64,000 nucleotides of DNA from Anaerolineaceae bacterium (GCA_020845515.1 JADLFQ010000072.1:20867-84866), one strand, 5' to 3'. Shown: positions 49,261 to 59,182, numbered from the stretch's first letter. Notes: generated from the sequence alone by a model not told the origin. Made by a program: numbers and translations.

Positions 49261-50702
49261 TGTTCCGCTCCTTGCGCAACCGGCTGATTTTAAGTCATAT
49301 TTTCCCCCTGCTGGTGATTTTGCCGGTGATGGGAGTGGTGTTGGTTTACGTGCTGGAAACGCAGTATATCATCCCGCGCCTGGCGCGCAGCCTGTTGGGC
49401 GATGCCAGACTTTTCTCGGAAATCACGCGGGCGGAATACACGTTTTGGGGCAGCCCGGTGTTCTTTGAACATCTGTTGGGCCGGGTGGAGATGGACCCTT
49501 CCATTCGGGTGATGTTCCTGGACACGGATGGCGCGCTGCTCTTTTCCAGCGACCCGGCTGAACGCAATCGCCCCGCCCCCATTCTGCCCATGTCATCTTT
49601 AGAGGAGGTCCGGCAGGGCGGTGAAGTTGTTACCATTCAGTACGCCAGCGCATTGATCTTCACGGATGTTATTGATGTGTTTGCGCCGGTTTTCGACCCC
49701 AACGGGAAGGTGATTGGCATTGTACGGATCTCTTACCATGTGGCATCCTCGTCAGACCTGTTCCCCTCGATGCGTAATGCCATCCTGATCGTCATGCTGG
49801 CGGGGTTGGGGCTGGGTGTGCTGCTCAGCCTGTACCTGGCGGTCAATATCGGCAAACCTGTGCGCAGCGTTACGCGGGCAATTTACGACCTGGCGCAAGG
49901 CAGCCGCCGCCAGTCGCTGGCGGAGGAAGGCCCACAGGAACTACGGGTGCAGATCCGGGCGGTCAATTATCTGGTGGAGCGGCTGGACAGCCTGGAGCAA
50001 TCGCGCAGGCAACTGCTTGCCAATCTGGTGCATGAGCTGGGCAGGCCGTTGGGCGCGCTTCATTCCGCCAGTCAGGCGCTGGCGCGCGGCGCGGGCAAAG
50101 ACGCGCAGCTTCTCGAAGACCTGGCGGAGGGGATGAATGAACAGGTGCTGCAAATGCAGGCAGTGCTTAATGATTTAGCGCAGCTGCACGATCAAATTAT
50201 CGGGACAATCGAACTTAAATATGAAACTGTCGCGCCGCGCGACTGGCTGGCGCGTACGCTGCTGCCGTGGCAGGAGGCCGCGCGCGAAAAGGGATTGGTT
50301 TGGACGGCGGAGTTTCCGGCGGATCTGCCTGCTTTGCAGATTGACCCGGGGCGTATGGCGCAGGCGGTTGGGAACCTGGCGAGTAATGCCGTCAAATACA
50401 CTCCCAAAGGGGGGACTGTCACGGTTTCTGCCGGCACATTTTGCCATCCAAACGAGGACGGCGAGTTCTGGCTGTGCTTTGCAGATACCGGTATGAGCAT
50501 TGCCCCCGAAGACCGGGAGAAGGTATTTACACCCTTTTTTCGCAGCGACCAGGGGAAACGCATTAAAGAGGGCATGGGGTTGGGGTTGGCGATCGCGCGC
50601 GACCTGGTAGCCGCGCATGGCGGAAGGATTGAGCTGGAAAGCGCGGCCGGCGCCGGCAGCCGCTTTACAATCTGGATTCCGCTGAACCCCGCCAGGCATT
50701 AA
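49260..50702 (+). CDS. Membrane sensor histidine kinase
   Basis: 480 residues: TM1 (LILSHIFPLLVILPVMGVVLVYVLE), extracytoplasmic sensor of about 140 residues, TM2 (NAILIVMLAGLGLGVLLSLYLAV), HAMP, HisKA with LLANLVHELGRPLGALHSAS (H-E-L; next position is G rather than R, a deviation from HELRTPL), HATPase with N box NLASNAVKYTP, WLCFADTGMSI (G1; D-T-G) and GMGLGLAIARDLVAAHGGRI. Coupled to the regulator gene and followed by htrA, so envelope stress is the probable signal. Confidence 0.95.
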   Translation: MFRSLRNRLILSHIFPLLVILPVMGVVLVYVLETQYIIPRLARSLLGDARLFSEITRAEYTFWGSPVFFEHLLGRVEMDPSIRVMFLDTDGALLFSSDPAERNRPAPILPMSSLEEVRQGGEVVTIQYASALIFTDVIDVFAPVFDPNGKVIGIVRISYHVASSSDLFPSMRNAILIVMLAGLGLGVLLSLYLAVNIGKPVRSVTRAIYDLAQGSRRQSLAEEGPQELRVQIRAVNYLVERLDSLEQSRRQLLANLVHELGRPLGALHSASQALARGAGKDAQLLEDLAEGMNEQVLQMQAVLNDLAQLHDQIIGTIELKYETVAPRDWLARTLLPWQEAAREKGLVWTAEFPADLPALQIDPGRMAQAVGNLASNAVKYTPKGGTVTVSAGTFCHPNEDGEFWLCFADTGMSIAPEDREKVFTPFFRSDQGKRIKEGMGLGLAIARDLVAAHGGRIELESAAGAGSRFTIWIPLNPARH

Positions 50703-51047
50703 GCCCTGGAGACCCAAAATAAAGTGACGGAGAGATCGAACTCAGGAGGGCGGTAAACCTTTATCCGCCCGGCGGCGCAAGCACAAGACTGGTTGTATCT
50801 CAAAGATATGCACAAAATTCAGGAAAGGACGGGCTAACCAGGCCCCGGCGCCAGCCGGAGGGCTGCGCGCGCCGCGGGAGAGGCAATCCGGCTGGTCACT
50901 CACCCTTAAACTTTCCTTAAGGTTGAGATGGGGGGGCGTTAAGGACGCCCAACGGCAGAGGGGGTATGATCCACTTTGGAACTTATCTTACGGGCCGGAA
51001 AGCGCTTTGAGCGAGGCTTGCCGGTAAACAAATGAGGAGATGGAACG
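50703..51047. other. Intergenic region before htrA
   Basis: 345 bp without an ORF. Contains a GGGCGG-TAAA/TTTA-CCGCCC hairpin (about 50749-50771), the CiaR-like box (50905-50921), a GGGCGT-TAAGG-ACGCCC hairpin (50934-50950), a candidate -10 TATGAT (50965-50970) without a -35, and the htrA SD (GAGGAGATGG). Confidence 0.6.
50905..50921 (+). promoter_or_regulatory. CiaR-like direct repeat upstream of htrA
   Basis: CTTAAA-CTTTC-CTTAAG: two CTTAA half-sites with an 11-bp period, the spacing of OmpR-class tandem sites, and close to the streptococcal CiaR consensus NTTAAG-n5-WTTAAG. It lies about 45 bp upstream of a -10-like TATGAT that lacks a -35. Confidence 0.55.
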
Positions 51048-52724
51048 ATGAATGAAAGAAAAATTGGGGCGATGGGTATTCTGATCGCGGCAGCACTGCT
51101 GTTTACTGCTTGTTCGGCCAGTGGTACCACGTTGATCCCCTCTCAAACTAATGCACCGGCGGCTGCACCCACCACAGCGTCAACGCTGCCGCCCCAGTCC
51201 AGCGCTCTTCCCCAGACCGCGCCTGCTGTACCGGATCAGGCGGGGCTGCTGGAATCTTATGAGGGGACACTGAAGAATATTTACCAGCAGGTGATCCCAT
51301 CGGTGGTGAATATCCGGGTGGTGCAAAAACAGGGCAGTTTGGTAGAGGGGCTTTCCCCGAATGGCATGCCAGAACTGCCGTTTGCGCTGCCGGGAATGCC
51401 GGATCAGCAAGGCCCGCAATACAGCCAGGGGCTTGGTTCCGGGTTTGTATGGGACCAGGAAGGCCACATTATCACCAACAACCATGTGGTTGAAGGCGCC
51501 GATAAAGTGGAGGTTACTTTCTCGGATGGCGTAACGCTGCCCGCAACAGTGGTGGGGACCGATTCCTACAGCGACCTGGCGGTCATCCGTGTGGAACAGG
51601 CCGGTGAACAGTTGAAGCCGGTACAAATGGCCGATTCCGCGCAGGTCAAGGTTGGGCAGCTTGCCATTGCCATTGGCAACCCGTTTGGGCTGGAAGGTAC
51701 GATGACGGTTGGTATCGTCAGCGCCATTGGACGGACGCTGGCGGCGGGCGAGGCCCTGCAAGGCGGCGGCAGTTTCTCAATTCCCAGCGTTATCCAAACG
51801 GATGCGCCGATCAATCCGGGCAACTCCGGCGGCGTGCTGGTGGATACGCAGGGACGGGTGATTGGAGTCACTGCGGCTATCGAATCGCCGGTGCGGGCGA
51901 ATGCCGGGATTGGTTTTGCCATTCCTTCGGCATTGGTTCGGAAAGTGGCGCCGGGGCTGATCAAAGACGGAAAATATGAGCATGCTTACCTGGGGATCAG
52001 CGGAACGACGCTGACACCTGACCTCGCCGCGGCCATGAAGCTGGATAAAAGCCAGCGCGGAGCCTTGGTTGAGACGGTGACCTCAGGCGGCCCTGCTGAC
52101 AAAGCCGGTCTGCACGGCAGCGGCGGTACGACAGAAGTTGACGGGCAGGAAATTCATGTGGGCGGCGATGTCATCGTTGCAGTGGATGAGTCGCCTGTAA
52201 AAACCATGGACGATCTGATTACGTATTTGTTTGACCAGACCGATGTCGGGCAAACGGTAACACTTTCGGTTCTGCGCGACGGCAAGGAGAAGCAGATGGA
52301 CGCGGTATTGGAAGCACGGCCAGCCCCCAAAGCACAAGGACAGGCGCAGGCACAGGGGCAACAGAGCGGGGGTGTGTGGCTGGGTGTTCAAGCGCAGCCG
52401 GTTACCCCTGAAATTGCTCAGGCCATGGGGCTCCCCAAAGGGCAGAAAGGCGTGCTGATTGGCCAGGTGGAAACGGGCAGCCCGGCGGATCAGGCCGGGT
52501 TATTGGGCAGTTACAAGCCTGTTGAGATAAACGGCAGCCAGATTTTGGTTGGCGGCGATGTGCTTACCCGGGTGGATGGAGTGGTGATCAACTCGGTCCC
52601 GGAGCTGCGCGAACAACTTGCGCAAAAACAGGCGGGGGACGAGGTTACCTTGACGGTAATCCGTGAGGGCAGGCAAATTGAAGTCAGTGTTACGCTGGCT
52701 GAACGCCCCGCACCGGCGCCGTAA
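51048..52724 (+). CDS. htrA: HtrA/DegP-type serine protease lipoprotein with two PDZ domains
   Basis: 558 residues: lipoprotein signal (GILIAAALLFTACSASG), Pro/Ala-rich linker, trypsin-like domain with His (NNHVVEGADKVEV), Asp (TDSYSDLAVIRV) and Ser (INPGNSGGVLVDTQGR), then PDZ1 (YLGISGTTLTPDLAAAMK..., GGPADKAGL) and PDZ2 (WLGVQAQPVTPEIAQAMG..., GSPADQAGL). Degrades or chaperones misfolded exported proteins. Downstream of a two-component system, as in CiaRH-htrA, CpxRA-degP and MprAB-pepD. Confidence 0.95.
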   Translation: MNERKIGAMGILIAAALLFTACSASGTTLIPSQTNAPAAAPTTASTLPPQSSALPQTAPAVPDQAGLLESYEGTLKNIYQQVIPSVVNIRVVQKQGSLVEGLSPNGMPELPFALPGMPDQQGPQYSQGLGSGFVWDQEGHIITNNHVVEGADKVEVTFSDGVTLPATVVGTDSYSDLAVIRVEQAGEQLKPVQMADSAQVKVGQLAIAIGNPFGLEGTMTVGIVSAIGRTLAAGEALQGGGSFSIPSVIQTDAPINPGNSGGVLVDTQGRVIGVTAAIESPVRANAGIGFAIPSALVRKVAPGLIKDGKYEHAYLGISGTTLTPDLAAAMKLDKSQRGALVETVTSGGPADKAGLHGSGGTTEVDGQEIHVGGDVIVAVDESPVKTMDDLITYLFDQTDVGQTVTLSVLRDGKEKQMDAVLEARPAPKAQGQAQAQGQQSGGVWLGVQAQPVTPEIAQAMGLPKGQKGVLIGQVETGSPADQAGLLGSYKPVEINGSQILVGGDVLTRVDGVVINSVPELREQLAQKQAGDEVTLTVIREGRQIEVSVTLAERPAPAP

Positions 52725-52755
52725 GCGTTAATTGTGTAAAAAGCCACATTTTAAA

Positions 52756-52785
52756 AAGAGCCTGGAATGCCTCCAGGTTCTTTTT
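52756..52785 (+). terminator. Intrinsic terminator of htrA
   Basis: AAGAGCCTGGA-5 nt-TCCAGGTTCTT with one G-T pair, then TTT-C-TT. Confidence 0.85.
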
Positions 52786-52919
52786 CTTGTGGGCGGTTAT
52801 GAGATTTTAGAGGGGCGGCAGTAAAAGCGCGGCCACGCGCTTATATCCGGGCTTATCGTCCGGAGGCGAAAACTTCTCGATATTTGTTTGATTTATTTTC
52901 ATACTTTTAGCAGGAGGGG

Positions 52920-55481
52920 CTATGGGTACTGCCACAACCGGGCGGTTCCATCGCGGGCAAGGATCACGAGTTGCTGTCTGCCGGGCAAAAAGAACCATTG
53001 GTCAACCCCTTCATTAAGGTCTGCCGGGCTGAGCATCTCACTGCCCAGTTCAATTTTCCCGGCCTGATCGTAAACCGGCAGCAACTTCAGGGCGGCGCGG
53101 GCGGGATCATAACAAAATAGTGTACTGCTATTGGGGGAAAAGACCGCGCAGGAACAATCCTTTAGAAACAGGGTTTCCTCCCCGTTAGACGGGTTGAGCA
53201 GGTGCAGGCCGGTGCGGGTGCTGGCGGCCAGATACCGGCTGTTGTTGGTGAAATCAAAGCGCGCATTTTCTTCATCCAGGGGGAAGGAGGCGAGCAGCTC
53301 TCCGTTTGCGACCTGCCAGACGTTACCCTCCAGCCCTTGTGCGGTAACGAGAAGGGCACGGTTGGGTGAAACTGCGATCTGCCCGGGCGCATTCGCCGAC
53401 GGCAGGGTGTACAGTTCCCGGCCGTCGTCAGGCTGAAGGAAATAATCTTCCCCGGCGGCGGTTACAGCGATGCTGCCGCCAGGAGTGTACGCGGCATGCA
53501 GTACTGTGCCCCTCAGGGTTTGCGACCAGACGGGTTTACCCGCCGGCAAGGTGAACAGACTCAGCGTCTCATCCTGCAGTGTCAGGAAACTGTTCCAATC
53601 GGGGTTGAGCGCTTGAAACTTCCCCTGAATTTCCAGGCTGGATGCCATTCCACCGCCAGTCTTCCAGAATTCCAGTCCATTTCCGAGTACGGCAAGCTGC
53701 TGGTTGTCCGGTGAGAAACCGAGAACCCGGTAAGTTTGCGCGCCGCCAAAGGAAGCGAGTTCAGCGCCATTGCTCACCTGGCGAATGCGCACACCGCCTT
53801 CAGGCAGTGCAACCGCGAGCATTTTGCCATCGGGGGAGAGCTTCGCCTGCCTGTAGTCTTCGTGCCCTGGCAATGTTGCCATCAGGCTGAGGTCACTCTT
53901 CTTCCACAGCCGCAGTACACCTTGTCCAAGTGTAAGCATGTGCTCCCCATCTGCGGTAAACAAAATTTTTTCAGGTGGTTCTGATACCGGCGTGGAAAGC
54001 GGCGCAGGCGCGGTGTTATCCTGCCAAAGTGCGATATATTCTGTGCGCCCCACCACCAGGCTGGCGCCGTCCGGTGAGAATGCCGCGGCAAGCCCGGGCA
54101 TGGCGCTGATATCGTCCGGCAGATCTACACGCTGGCCGGACGCCACGTCCCAGAGATCCACTGCTCCGTTTGCATTGGCGGAAAGCAGCCGCCTGCCGTC
54201 CGGGGAGAATGCCAACCCGCCACAGCCGCGCGCGAGCGGCCCTGTGCCGACCGGGAATGAGTGGATGAGCTGTTCAGAAGCGGCATTCCAAAGGATGACC
54301 TCGACATCCTCGCAGGTTGCGTAGCTGTTGCCATCCGGGGCAAAGATGATGTGTCCGTTGGCGCGCCCGGTGGGGCCGCTTTTCAGGAAGCTGCCGTCGG
54401 CTGTGTTCCAGTAGACCAGCGGCGATTTGCGTCCGATCAACTGGCTGCCATCCGGAGAAAACAGAACCGCCGTTACGCGGGAATCGAACGGGTCGTATAC
54501 CAGCTGGCTCTCTTTATCCAGCCGGCGGGAAGTATCCATCTGTGCGAGCAGTTCGCCGCTCGTTAAATTCCAGATGGCAATTTGCTGGGCGCCGTGTGGA
54601 TCCGATCCCAGGACGGCGGCGATGCGCGCGCCATCCGGTGAGAGCGCCAGGCTGACGACCGGCATGCGGGTGGAGATGCTGCGCAACGCTTCCGGCGGCG
54701 CGGCGCCGGCGCTCCACTCCTGCAAAGCGTACAGGTCAATCCCCAGTGAGGTCGCCAGTACGAGTGTATTTCCATCCGGCGTAAGCGCCATGTCACTGAG
54801 CAAACCACCCCCAAAGCGAAAAAGCTGCTGAAAATTCGGGTTGGCGGTGATGGGCTGGTCCTCCCCTGGGGAAGTGGAGGGGGGCAGGGTGCTGCCGGGC
54901 AAAGCGGGTAATCCGCCTTCTTGCGTGGGGATCGCGGCGGCTCGTGCAGCCAACCTTGGCTGCAGATAGCGCGTGAACAGCCACCAGCCAACGGTTCCGA
55001 GCAAGATCAGCCCCAGCAATGTGAGCACGGCGGCGATAAGCAGGCGCGGCCGCCGCGGGGCCACGGGCCCGGGTGCGGCATCCGGGTGGGCGGGTTCGTA
55101 TGCCGGCGGAGAACTTTCCAGAAGCTGGTCGCGCAGCTGCAGTTCGGGGGGGCGGTCTGACTGCTGCGAGGCAAAGGGCGGGGGGGGAGCAGGGGGGATG
55201 GGCAGTGAGGCGGGAGCGGACGGAGGAGGCTGCACCTGCACAGGGGCTTCGAGGCGGGCCAGCATACGCTGTGCGGCCGCATTTTGCGGGTCGAGAGCGA
55301 GCGTTTTTTGCAGGCAAAATTGTTTGCGGGCGGGATCATCTATACAGGCTGCCAGTCCAAGCCAGGCGGTTGCATTGCGCGGGTTTTCCTGCACTGCCGC
55401 GGTGAAGAAGCGGCGTGCTTCTTCGTGATTGCCAGCTTTAAAGGCGGCGATTCCTCTATAGGTCAGCGAGCGTTCTGCCAT
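52920..55481 (-). CDS. TPR-TM-WD40 repeat protein
   Basis: 853 residues: N-terminal TPRs (AAFKAGNHEEARRFFTAAVQENPRNATAWLGLAACI and a second), Pro-rich linker, one TM helix (LLIAAVLTLLGLILLGTVGWWLF), then about 560 residues of beta-propeller repeats, each with F/LSPDG signatures (ALSPDGARIAAVLG, LFSPDGSQLIG, AFSPDGRRLLSA, AFSPDGASLVVG, KLSPDGKMLAVAL, GFSPDNQQLAVLG, FSPNSSTLF). The propeller is presumably extracytoplasmic. Scaffold-type protein of unknown role. The TPR/linker/TM part parallels the 145-residue protein at 11.1 kb. Confidence 0.88.
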   Translation of the reverse strand: MAERSLTYRGIAAFKAGNHEEARRFFTAAVQENPRNATAWLGLAACIDDPARKQFCLQKTLALDPQNAAAQRMLARLEAPVQVQPPPSAPASLPIPPAPPPPFASQQSDRPPELQLRDQLLESSPPAYEPAHPDAAPGPVAPRRPRLLIAAVLTLLGLILLGTVGWWLFTRYLQPRLAARAAAIPTQEGGLPALPGSTLPPSTSPGEDQPITANPNFQQLFRFGGGLLSDMALTPDGNTLVLATSLGIDLYALQEWSAGAAPPEALRSISTRMPVVSLALSPDGARIAAVLGSDPHGAQQIAIWNLTSGELLAQMDTSRRLDKESQLVYDPFDSRVTAVLFSPDGSQLIGRKSPLVYWNTADGSFLKSGPTGRANGHIIFAPDGNSYATCEDVEVILWNAASEQLIHSFPVGTGPLARGCGGLAFSPDGRRLLSANANGAVDLWDVASGQRVDLPDDISAMPGLAAAFSPDGASLVVGRTEYIALWQDNTAPAPLSTPVSEPPEKILFTADGEHMLTLGQGVLRLWKKSDLSLMATLPGHEDYRQAKLSPDGKMLAVALPEGGVRIRQVSNGAELASFGGAQTYRVLGFSPDNQQLAVLGNGLEFWKTGGGMASSLEIQGKFQALNPDWNSFLTLQDETLSLFTLPAGKPVWSQTLRGTVLHAAYTPGGSIAVTAAGEDYFLQPDDGRELYTLPSANAPGQIAVSPNRALLVTAQGLEGNVWQVANGELLASFPLDEENARFDFTNNSRYLAASTRTGLHLLNPSNGEETLFLKDCSCAVFSPNSSTLFCYDPARAALKLLPVYDQAGKIELGSEMLSPADLNEGVDQWFFLPGRQQLVILARDGTARLWQYP

Positions 55482-55610
55482 TTATCCTTTTCTATCCTCT
55501 CTCATCTGGCCGACGATGGGATGCTTTAAGTATAAGTCGCGGCGGACAAATTGCAAGCAGGTTTGCTGGACAGCCCGGCCACTCTCCTGCCTGCAAAAGG
55601 CTGCGGTCTG

Positions 55611-57116
55611 TTACTTTGAAACCACACACTCCCGCCGGATGCATATACTCAGCCGCTGTATGCCGCTTTCAATCTGCTCCGGAGACGCGGCTGCAAAGGT
55701 CAGGCGGAGATATTTCTCGCCGCCCTCGTTTGGATAGCAGAATGTGCCGGGCAGAAAGGCAACGCCCTCCCGGCAGGCGGGTTGGAGGAGTTCCAGGCTG
55801 GAACATCCTTTTGGCAGTTGCAGCCAGAAGAAAAGCCCGCCGTGCGGTGTGGAAAACTGTGTGTCTTCAGGAAGAAAGGTTTGCAACGCGGTTAGCATGG
55901 CGTTGCGGCGGCGGCGATATACCTGGCAGGCGCGGCGCAGATGCGCCTGATAGCGGCCAACGGTGATGTAAGATTCGAGCGTGCGTTGGATGAGGCTGGA
56001 AGTTGCCAGATCGGCGACGCGCTTATGTGCGAGCAGCGTTTCAAATACCGGGCCGTTGGCAAGGATGTAACCGACGCGCAAGCCGGGGGCAAGCATCTTT
56101 GAGAATGTGCTGATATAAATCACCTGCCCGCCGGGGTCAAGCGCTTTGAGCGCCGGCAAGCTGCGTCCTTCATAGCGCAAATCGCCGACGAAATCATCTT
56201 CCAAAATCGGGATGCTCGCTTGCGCTGCCAGCGCGAGCATGTCCCTGCGGCGGCGTCCGCTCAGGCAGACGCCAGTCGGGTTCTGAAAGTTGGGAATCGT
56301 ATAGATCAATTTTGGGTTGTGCGCCTGAATAAGCGCGGGGACGGCTTCAAGCTGCATACCGCGTTCGTCAACGGGTACGCCGATGATCTTTAAACCGGCA
56401 GCTCTGAATAGATCCAACGCGCCGGAATAGGTTGGGCTTTCAACCAATACGGTGTCGCCGGGCTGCAAGAGGGCGCGAATTACGAGGTTGATCGCCTGCT
56501 GGGAGCCGGACGTTACCAGTACTTCCTCAGCGCGGGTGGGAATGCCCTCTTGACCGAGGACATGAGCAATCGTCTTGCGCAAGGGCAGGTAACCGGCCAG
56601 GTCGCCATACTCGAAGGCGTCCATGCCATCGCGCCGAATGACCGCTTGCAAGACCTTACGAAATTCATCCACCGGAAAGAGCCCGGGGTCGGGAATGCCG
56701 AGGTGCAGGGGGATGAGGCCGCTGCGCCCGCAGGTGCAAGCCCGGATGTGTTCCTCCAGGCTGTGCAGGGGAGAGTTTGGGGGCGGAGGAAGGGCGCGCT
56801 GCCAGAGGGGCCAATCTTCCTCCGGAAGGATGGCAGCCGCGCGCCCGGCGGGGGGCAAAAAGGGTTGAGCGACGTACGCGCCGCTGCCTTGCAGGTTGTA
56901 GATCAGGCCGTCGGCTTCCAACTCGGCATAAGCGTTGGCGGCAGTGATGCGGTTGATCCCCAAGTCGGCGGCAAGCTGGCGGGTGGAGGGCAGTTTTACA
57001 CCCTCCGCAAGCCCGCCGCTTTCGATGGCGGAGCGAAGAAAAGCAACGATCTGGCGGTATATGGGAAGCGGCGATTCGCGGTCTATTGGTATTCTCATCA
57101 GGTTTTCCACGTCCAT
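55611..57116 (-). CDS. MocR-type GntR/aminotransferase regulator
   Basis: 501 residues: GntR winged helix (YRQIVAFLRSAIESGGLAEGVKLPSTRQLAADLGINRITAANAYAELEADGLIYNLQGSGAYV) fused to a fold-type I aminotransferase domain with GSQQAINLVIRALLQPGDTVLVESPTYSGAL, IPNFQNPTG, LEDDFVGDLRYEG and the PLP lysine in STFSKMLAPGLRVGY. MocR proteins use PLP or its adduct as effector; PdxR and GabR are examples. Nothing vitamin-B6-related adjoins, but pdxST is in the same window. Confidence 0.93.
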   Translation of the reverse strand: MDVENLMRIPIDRESPLPIYRQIVAFLRSAIESGGLAEGVKLPSTRQLAADLGINRITAANAYAELEADGLIYNLQGSGAYVAQPFLPPAGRAAAILPEEDWPLWQRALPPPPNSPLHSLEEHIRACTCGRSGLIPLHLGIPDPGLFPVDEFRKVLQAVIRRDGMDAFEYGDLAGYLPLRKTIAHVLGQEGIPTRAEEVLVTSGSQQAINLVIRALLQPGDTVLVESPTYSGALDLFRAAGLKIIGVPVDERGMQLEAVPALIQAHNPKLIYTIPNFQNPTGVCLSGRRRRDMLALAAQASIPILEDDFVGDLRYEGRSLPALKALDPGGQVIYISTFSKMLAPGLRVGYILANGPVFETLLAHKRVADLATSSLIQRTLESYITVGRYQAHLRRACQVYRRRRNAMLTALQTFLPEDTQFSTPHGGLFFWLQLPKGCSSLELLQPACREGVAFLPGTFCYPNEGGEKYLRLTFAAASPEQIESGIQRLSICIRRECVVSK

Positions 57117-57208
57117 TTTAACACCAACGGATTGACCGCAGGATGCCTATGGCATCCATGTGAGCGCGTGGCGGGAGGAAGGCGGGCGGGTATGGTAAAC
57201 TTGGCGTG

Positions 57209-58015
57209 ATGATTAAACGAGCTGTGATTGGTTTCGACATGGATGGTACACTCATCCACCCCATAGGCGGTATTCACCCGCTGGATGTCCAACTGCTTTC
57301 CTCGGAGCAGCCGTACTGTTTTATTCCGGCAACCGGACGGCCGCTGCATGCGACGCGCGGCGCGCTGGCGGAAGCCGGATTGTGCCGAGGACAGAAGCTG
57401 CCGTGGCCGCTTGTGCTGCAAAACGGTGCGGTGCTGTACGGCCCGAATGAAGAGCTGCTTCACTACGATGGCTTCCTTCCGGAGATTCAGGATAAGCTGA
57501 TTGACCGCTTGCGCGACGCGGCGGGGGTCACTGTGCTTCTCAAAGAAATTGACTCGATCACTGCGCTGCGCCTGACGCCCTACGGGGAAGAATGTATCCC
57601 GCGCTATTATCTGGATATACAGCCCTCCGGCACGGCTGAAAACAAGCCTGTTTACACCAAGGTGATGTGCCTGTGCGAAGACCCCGGCCTGCTGGCGGAA
57701 ATCTATACAAACACAGGAGATCTGCCGCTGGAGCGCACCTTTAGCATGGACAGTATTCTGGAATTTGCGCCTGCCGGGGTGCATAAAGGCGCCGGGTTGC
57801 AAAAACTGGTGAAACTGCTGGGACTGGGTTCACTGCCGCTGCTGGCAGCGGGTGATGGAGGCAACGATCTGGAGTTACTCCGGGTTGCTGACATCTCCTT
57901 TGCACCTGCAAACAGCCCGGTTGAAATACAAATGCAGACAGATCGGGTAATTGATACCCGCCCCGGCGGGTTGTTGGGAGTCATGATTGCCGCCCTGGGG
58001 GAGCAGGTGACATAA
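57209..58015 (+). CDS. Cof-type HAD phosphatase
   Basis: 268 residues from ATG 57209 (GTG 57206 also possible). Motif I IGFDMDGTLIHP, motif II PATGRPLHATR, C2b cap, motif III Lys in PAGVHKGAGLQKLVKLLG, motif IV AAGDGGNDLELLRVADISFAPANS. Dephosphorylates sugar or cofactor phosphates; substrate unknown. There is no convincing SD; TATGGT 10-15 bp upstream suggests a short-leader mRNA. Confidence 0.88.
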   Translation: MIKRAVIGFDMDGTLIHPIGGIHPLDVQLLSSEQPYCFIPATGRPLHATRGALAEAGLCRGQKLPWPLVLQNGAVLYGPNEELLHYDGFLPEIQDKLIDRLRDAAGVTVLLKEIDSITALRLTPYGEECIPRYYLDIQPSGTAENKPVYTKVMCLCEDPGLLAEIYTNTGDLPLERTFSMDSILEFAPAGVHKGAGLQKLVKLLGLGSLPLLAAGDGGNDLELLRVADISFAPANSPVEIQMQTDRVIDTRPGGLLGVMIAALGEQVT

Positions 58016-58095
58016 TAAAGAGGGTTGAGAACGCTTCTGACGGGCGCACGCTCCCTGCCTGGGTTTTAGCGGGAGCATAAAGGCGGCGGTTTTGT

Positions 58096-59001
58096 CTACG
58101 CGGGGCCGGGGGATGAGGATGTACCGTTTTTGTAGTTGATGACCGCGATTCCACTGATGATGAGCAGCCCGCCCAGTACAGATTGCCATTGCAGCCGTTC
58201 CGTTAAGAAAACGACGCCCAAAGTGACGGATACCAACGGTGTAATATAGCTGACCAGCGAAGTGCGCGTGGCGCCAACGGAGTGCAGCAAAGCAAAGAAC
58301 AGGATATAGGCCAGCGTTGAGCCTAAAAGCCCAAGCCAGATGATTGCCGCCCACGTCAGCGGCGCGCTGGGGATGTGAACCGGTTGTTTCGTCAGGGCGA
58401 TAAATGCCCACAACCATGCCGCAGCCATACACAACTGCAGAAAAGCCTGTACAACCGGCGAAGGGCCCCGGGTCTTTTTGCGGGCGTAGACGCCGGCCAC
58501 GGCATACGAAAGTGAAGCCAGCAGCGCGGCGATATAACCGAGCACGCTGGAGGTGGCGCCATGTTTGGCTGCGGGAAGGATCAGGATGATGACACCCCCA
58601 AAACCCACCAACAACCCCGCCAGCCTGGGCAGGCTGAAGCGTTCTTCCGGCAGAAAGAAGGAGGCCACAAGAACGGTGAAGAGCGGACCGGTGCTCATTA
58701 AAATGGCCGTCATACTGGAGTCAATGTGCACTTCGCTCCACGAGATGAGAAAAAAAGGAAGAGCGACGTTGAAGAGTCCGAGTAACACGAAAACACCCAA
58801 AAGCGGGGTAATCTCACGCCAATTTAGCCGTCCTTTTCTGTCAAACTGCAGGAAGACAAAAAGCCCCAGCGCGCCCAGCAGGGTGCGAAATCCCACCAGA
58901 ACTGCCGGATTGAGCTCGGCAACGGCAACTTTTACCCAGGAATACGAAGTGCCCCATATAAAACCCAAACCCACCAGACGAACCCAATTTTTAACCGACA
59001 T
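58096..59001 (-). CDS. EamA-family drug/metabolite transporter
   Basis: 301 residues from the ATG at 59001 (SD AGGGAACAGGAAATT); the 408-aa track ORF adds 107 implausible residues. Ten TM helices in two EamA halves (LVGLGFIWGTSYSWVKVAVAELNPAVLVGFRTLLGALGLFVFL; WAAIIWLGLLGSTLAYILFFALLHSVGATRTSLVSYITPLVSVTLGVVFLTERLQWQSVLGGLLIISGIAVIN). Exports small metabolites or amino acids. Confidence 0.92.
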   Translation of the reverse strand: MSVKNWVRLVGLGFIWGTSYSWVKVAVAELNPAVLVGFRTLLGALGLFVFLQFDRKGRLNWREITPLLGVFVLLGLFNVALPFFLISWSEVHIDSSMTAILMSTGPLFTVLVASFFLPEERFSLPRLAGLLVGFGGVIILILPAAKHGATSSVLGYIAALLASLSYAVAGVYARKKTRGPSPVVQAFLQLCMAAAWLWAFIALTKQPVHIPSAPLTWAAIIWLGLLGSTLAYILFFALLHSVGATRTSLVSYITPLVSVTLGVVFLTERLQWQSVLGGLLIISGIAVINYKNGTSSSPGPA

Positions 59002-59182
59002 AATTTCCTGTTCCCTTGCCTTTGTTTGAGATGAGATTGACACGGTGAACAGGCTGCTGTCACCCGTGTTCGATTGCCATGCGAGTCTGTCCTTGTGCGC
59101 GGTAACTTTAAGTGAGGGTGCGCCCGGCCAAATGCGGGGTTTTGAAAGGATGTCTGCGGTTAAAGATTTGGGCAAAGTGCGC

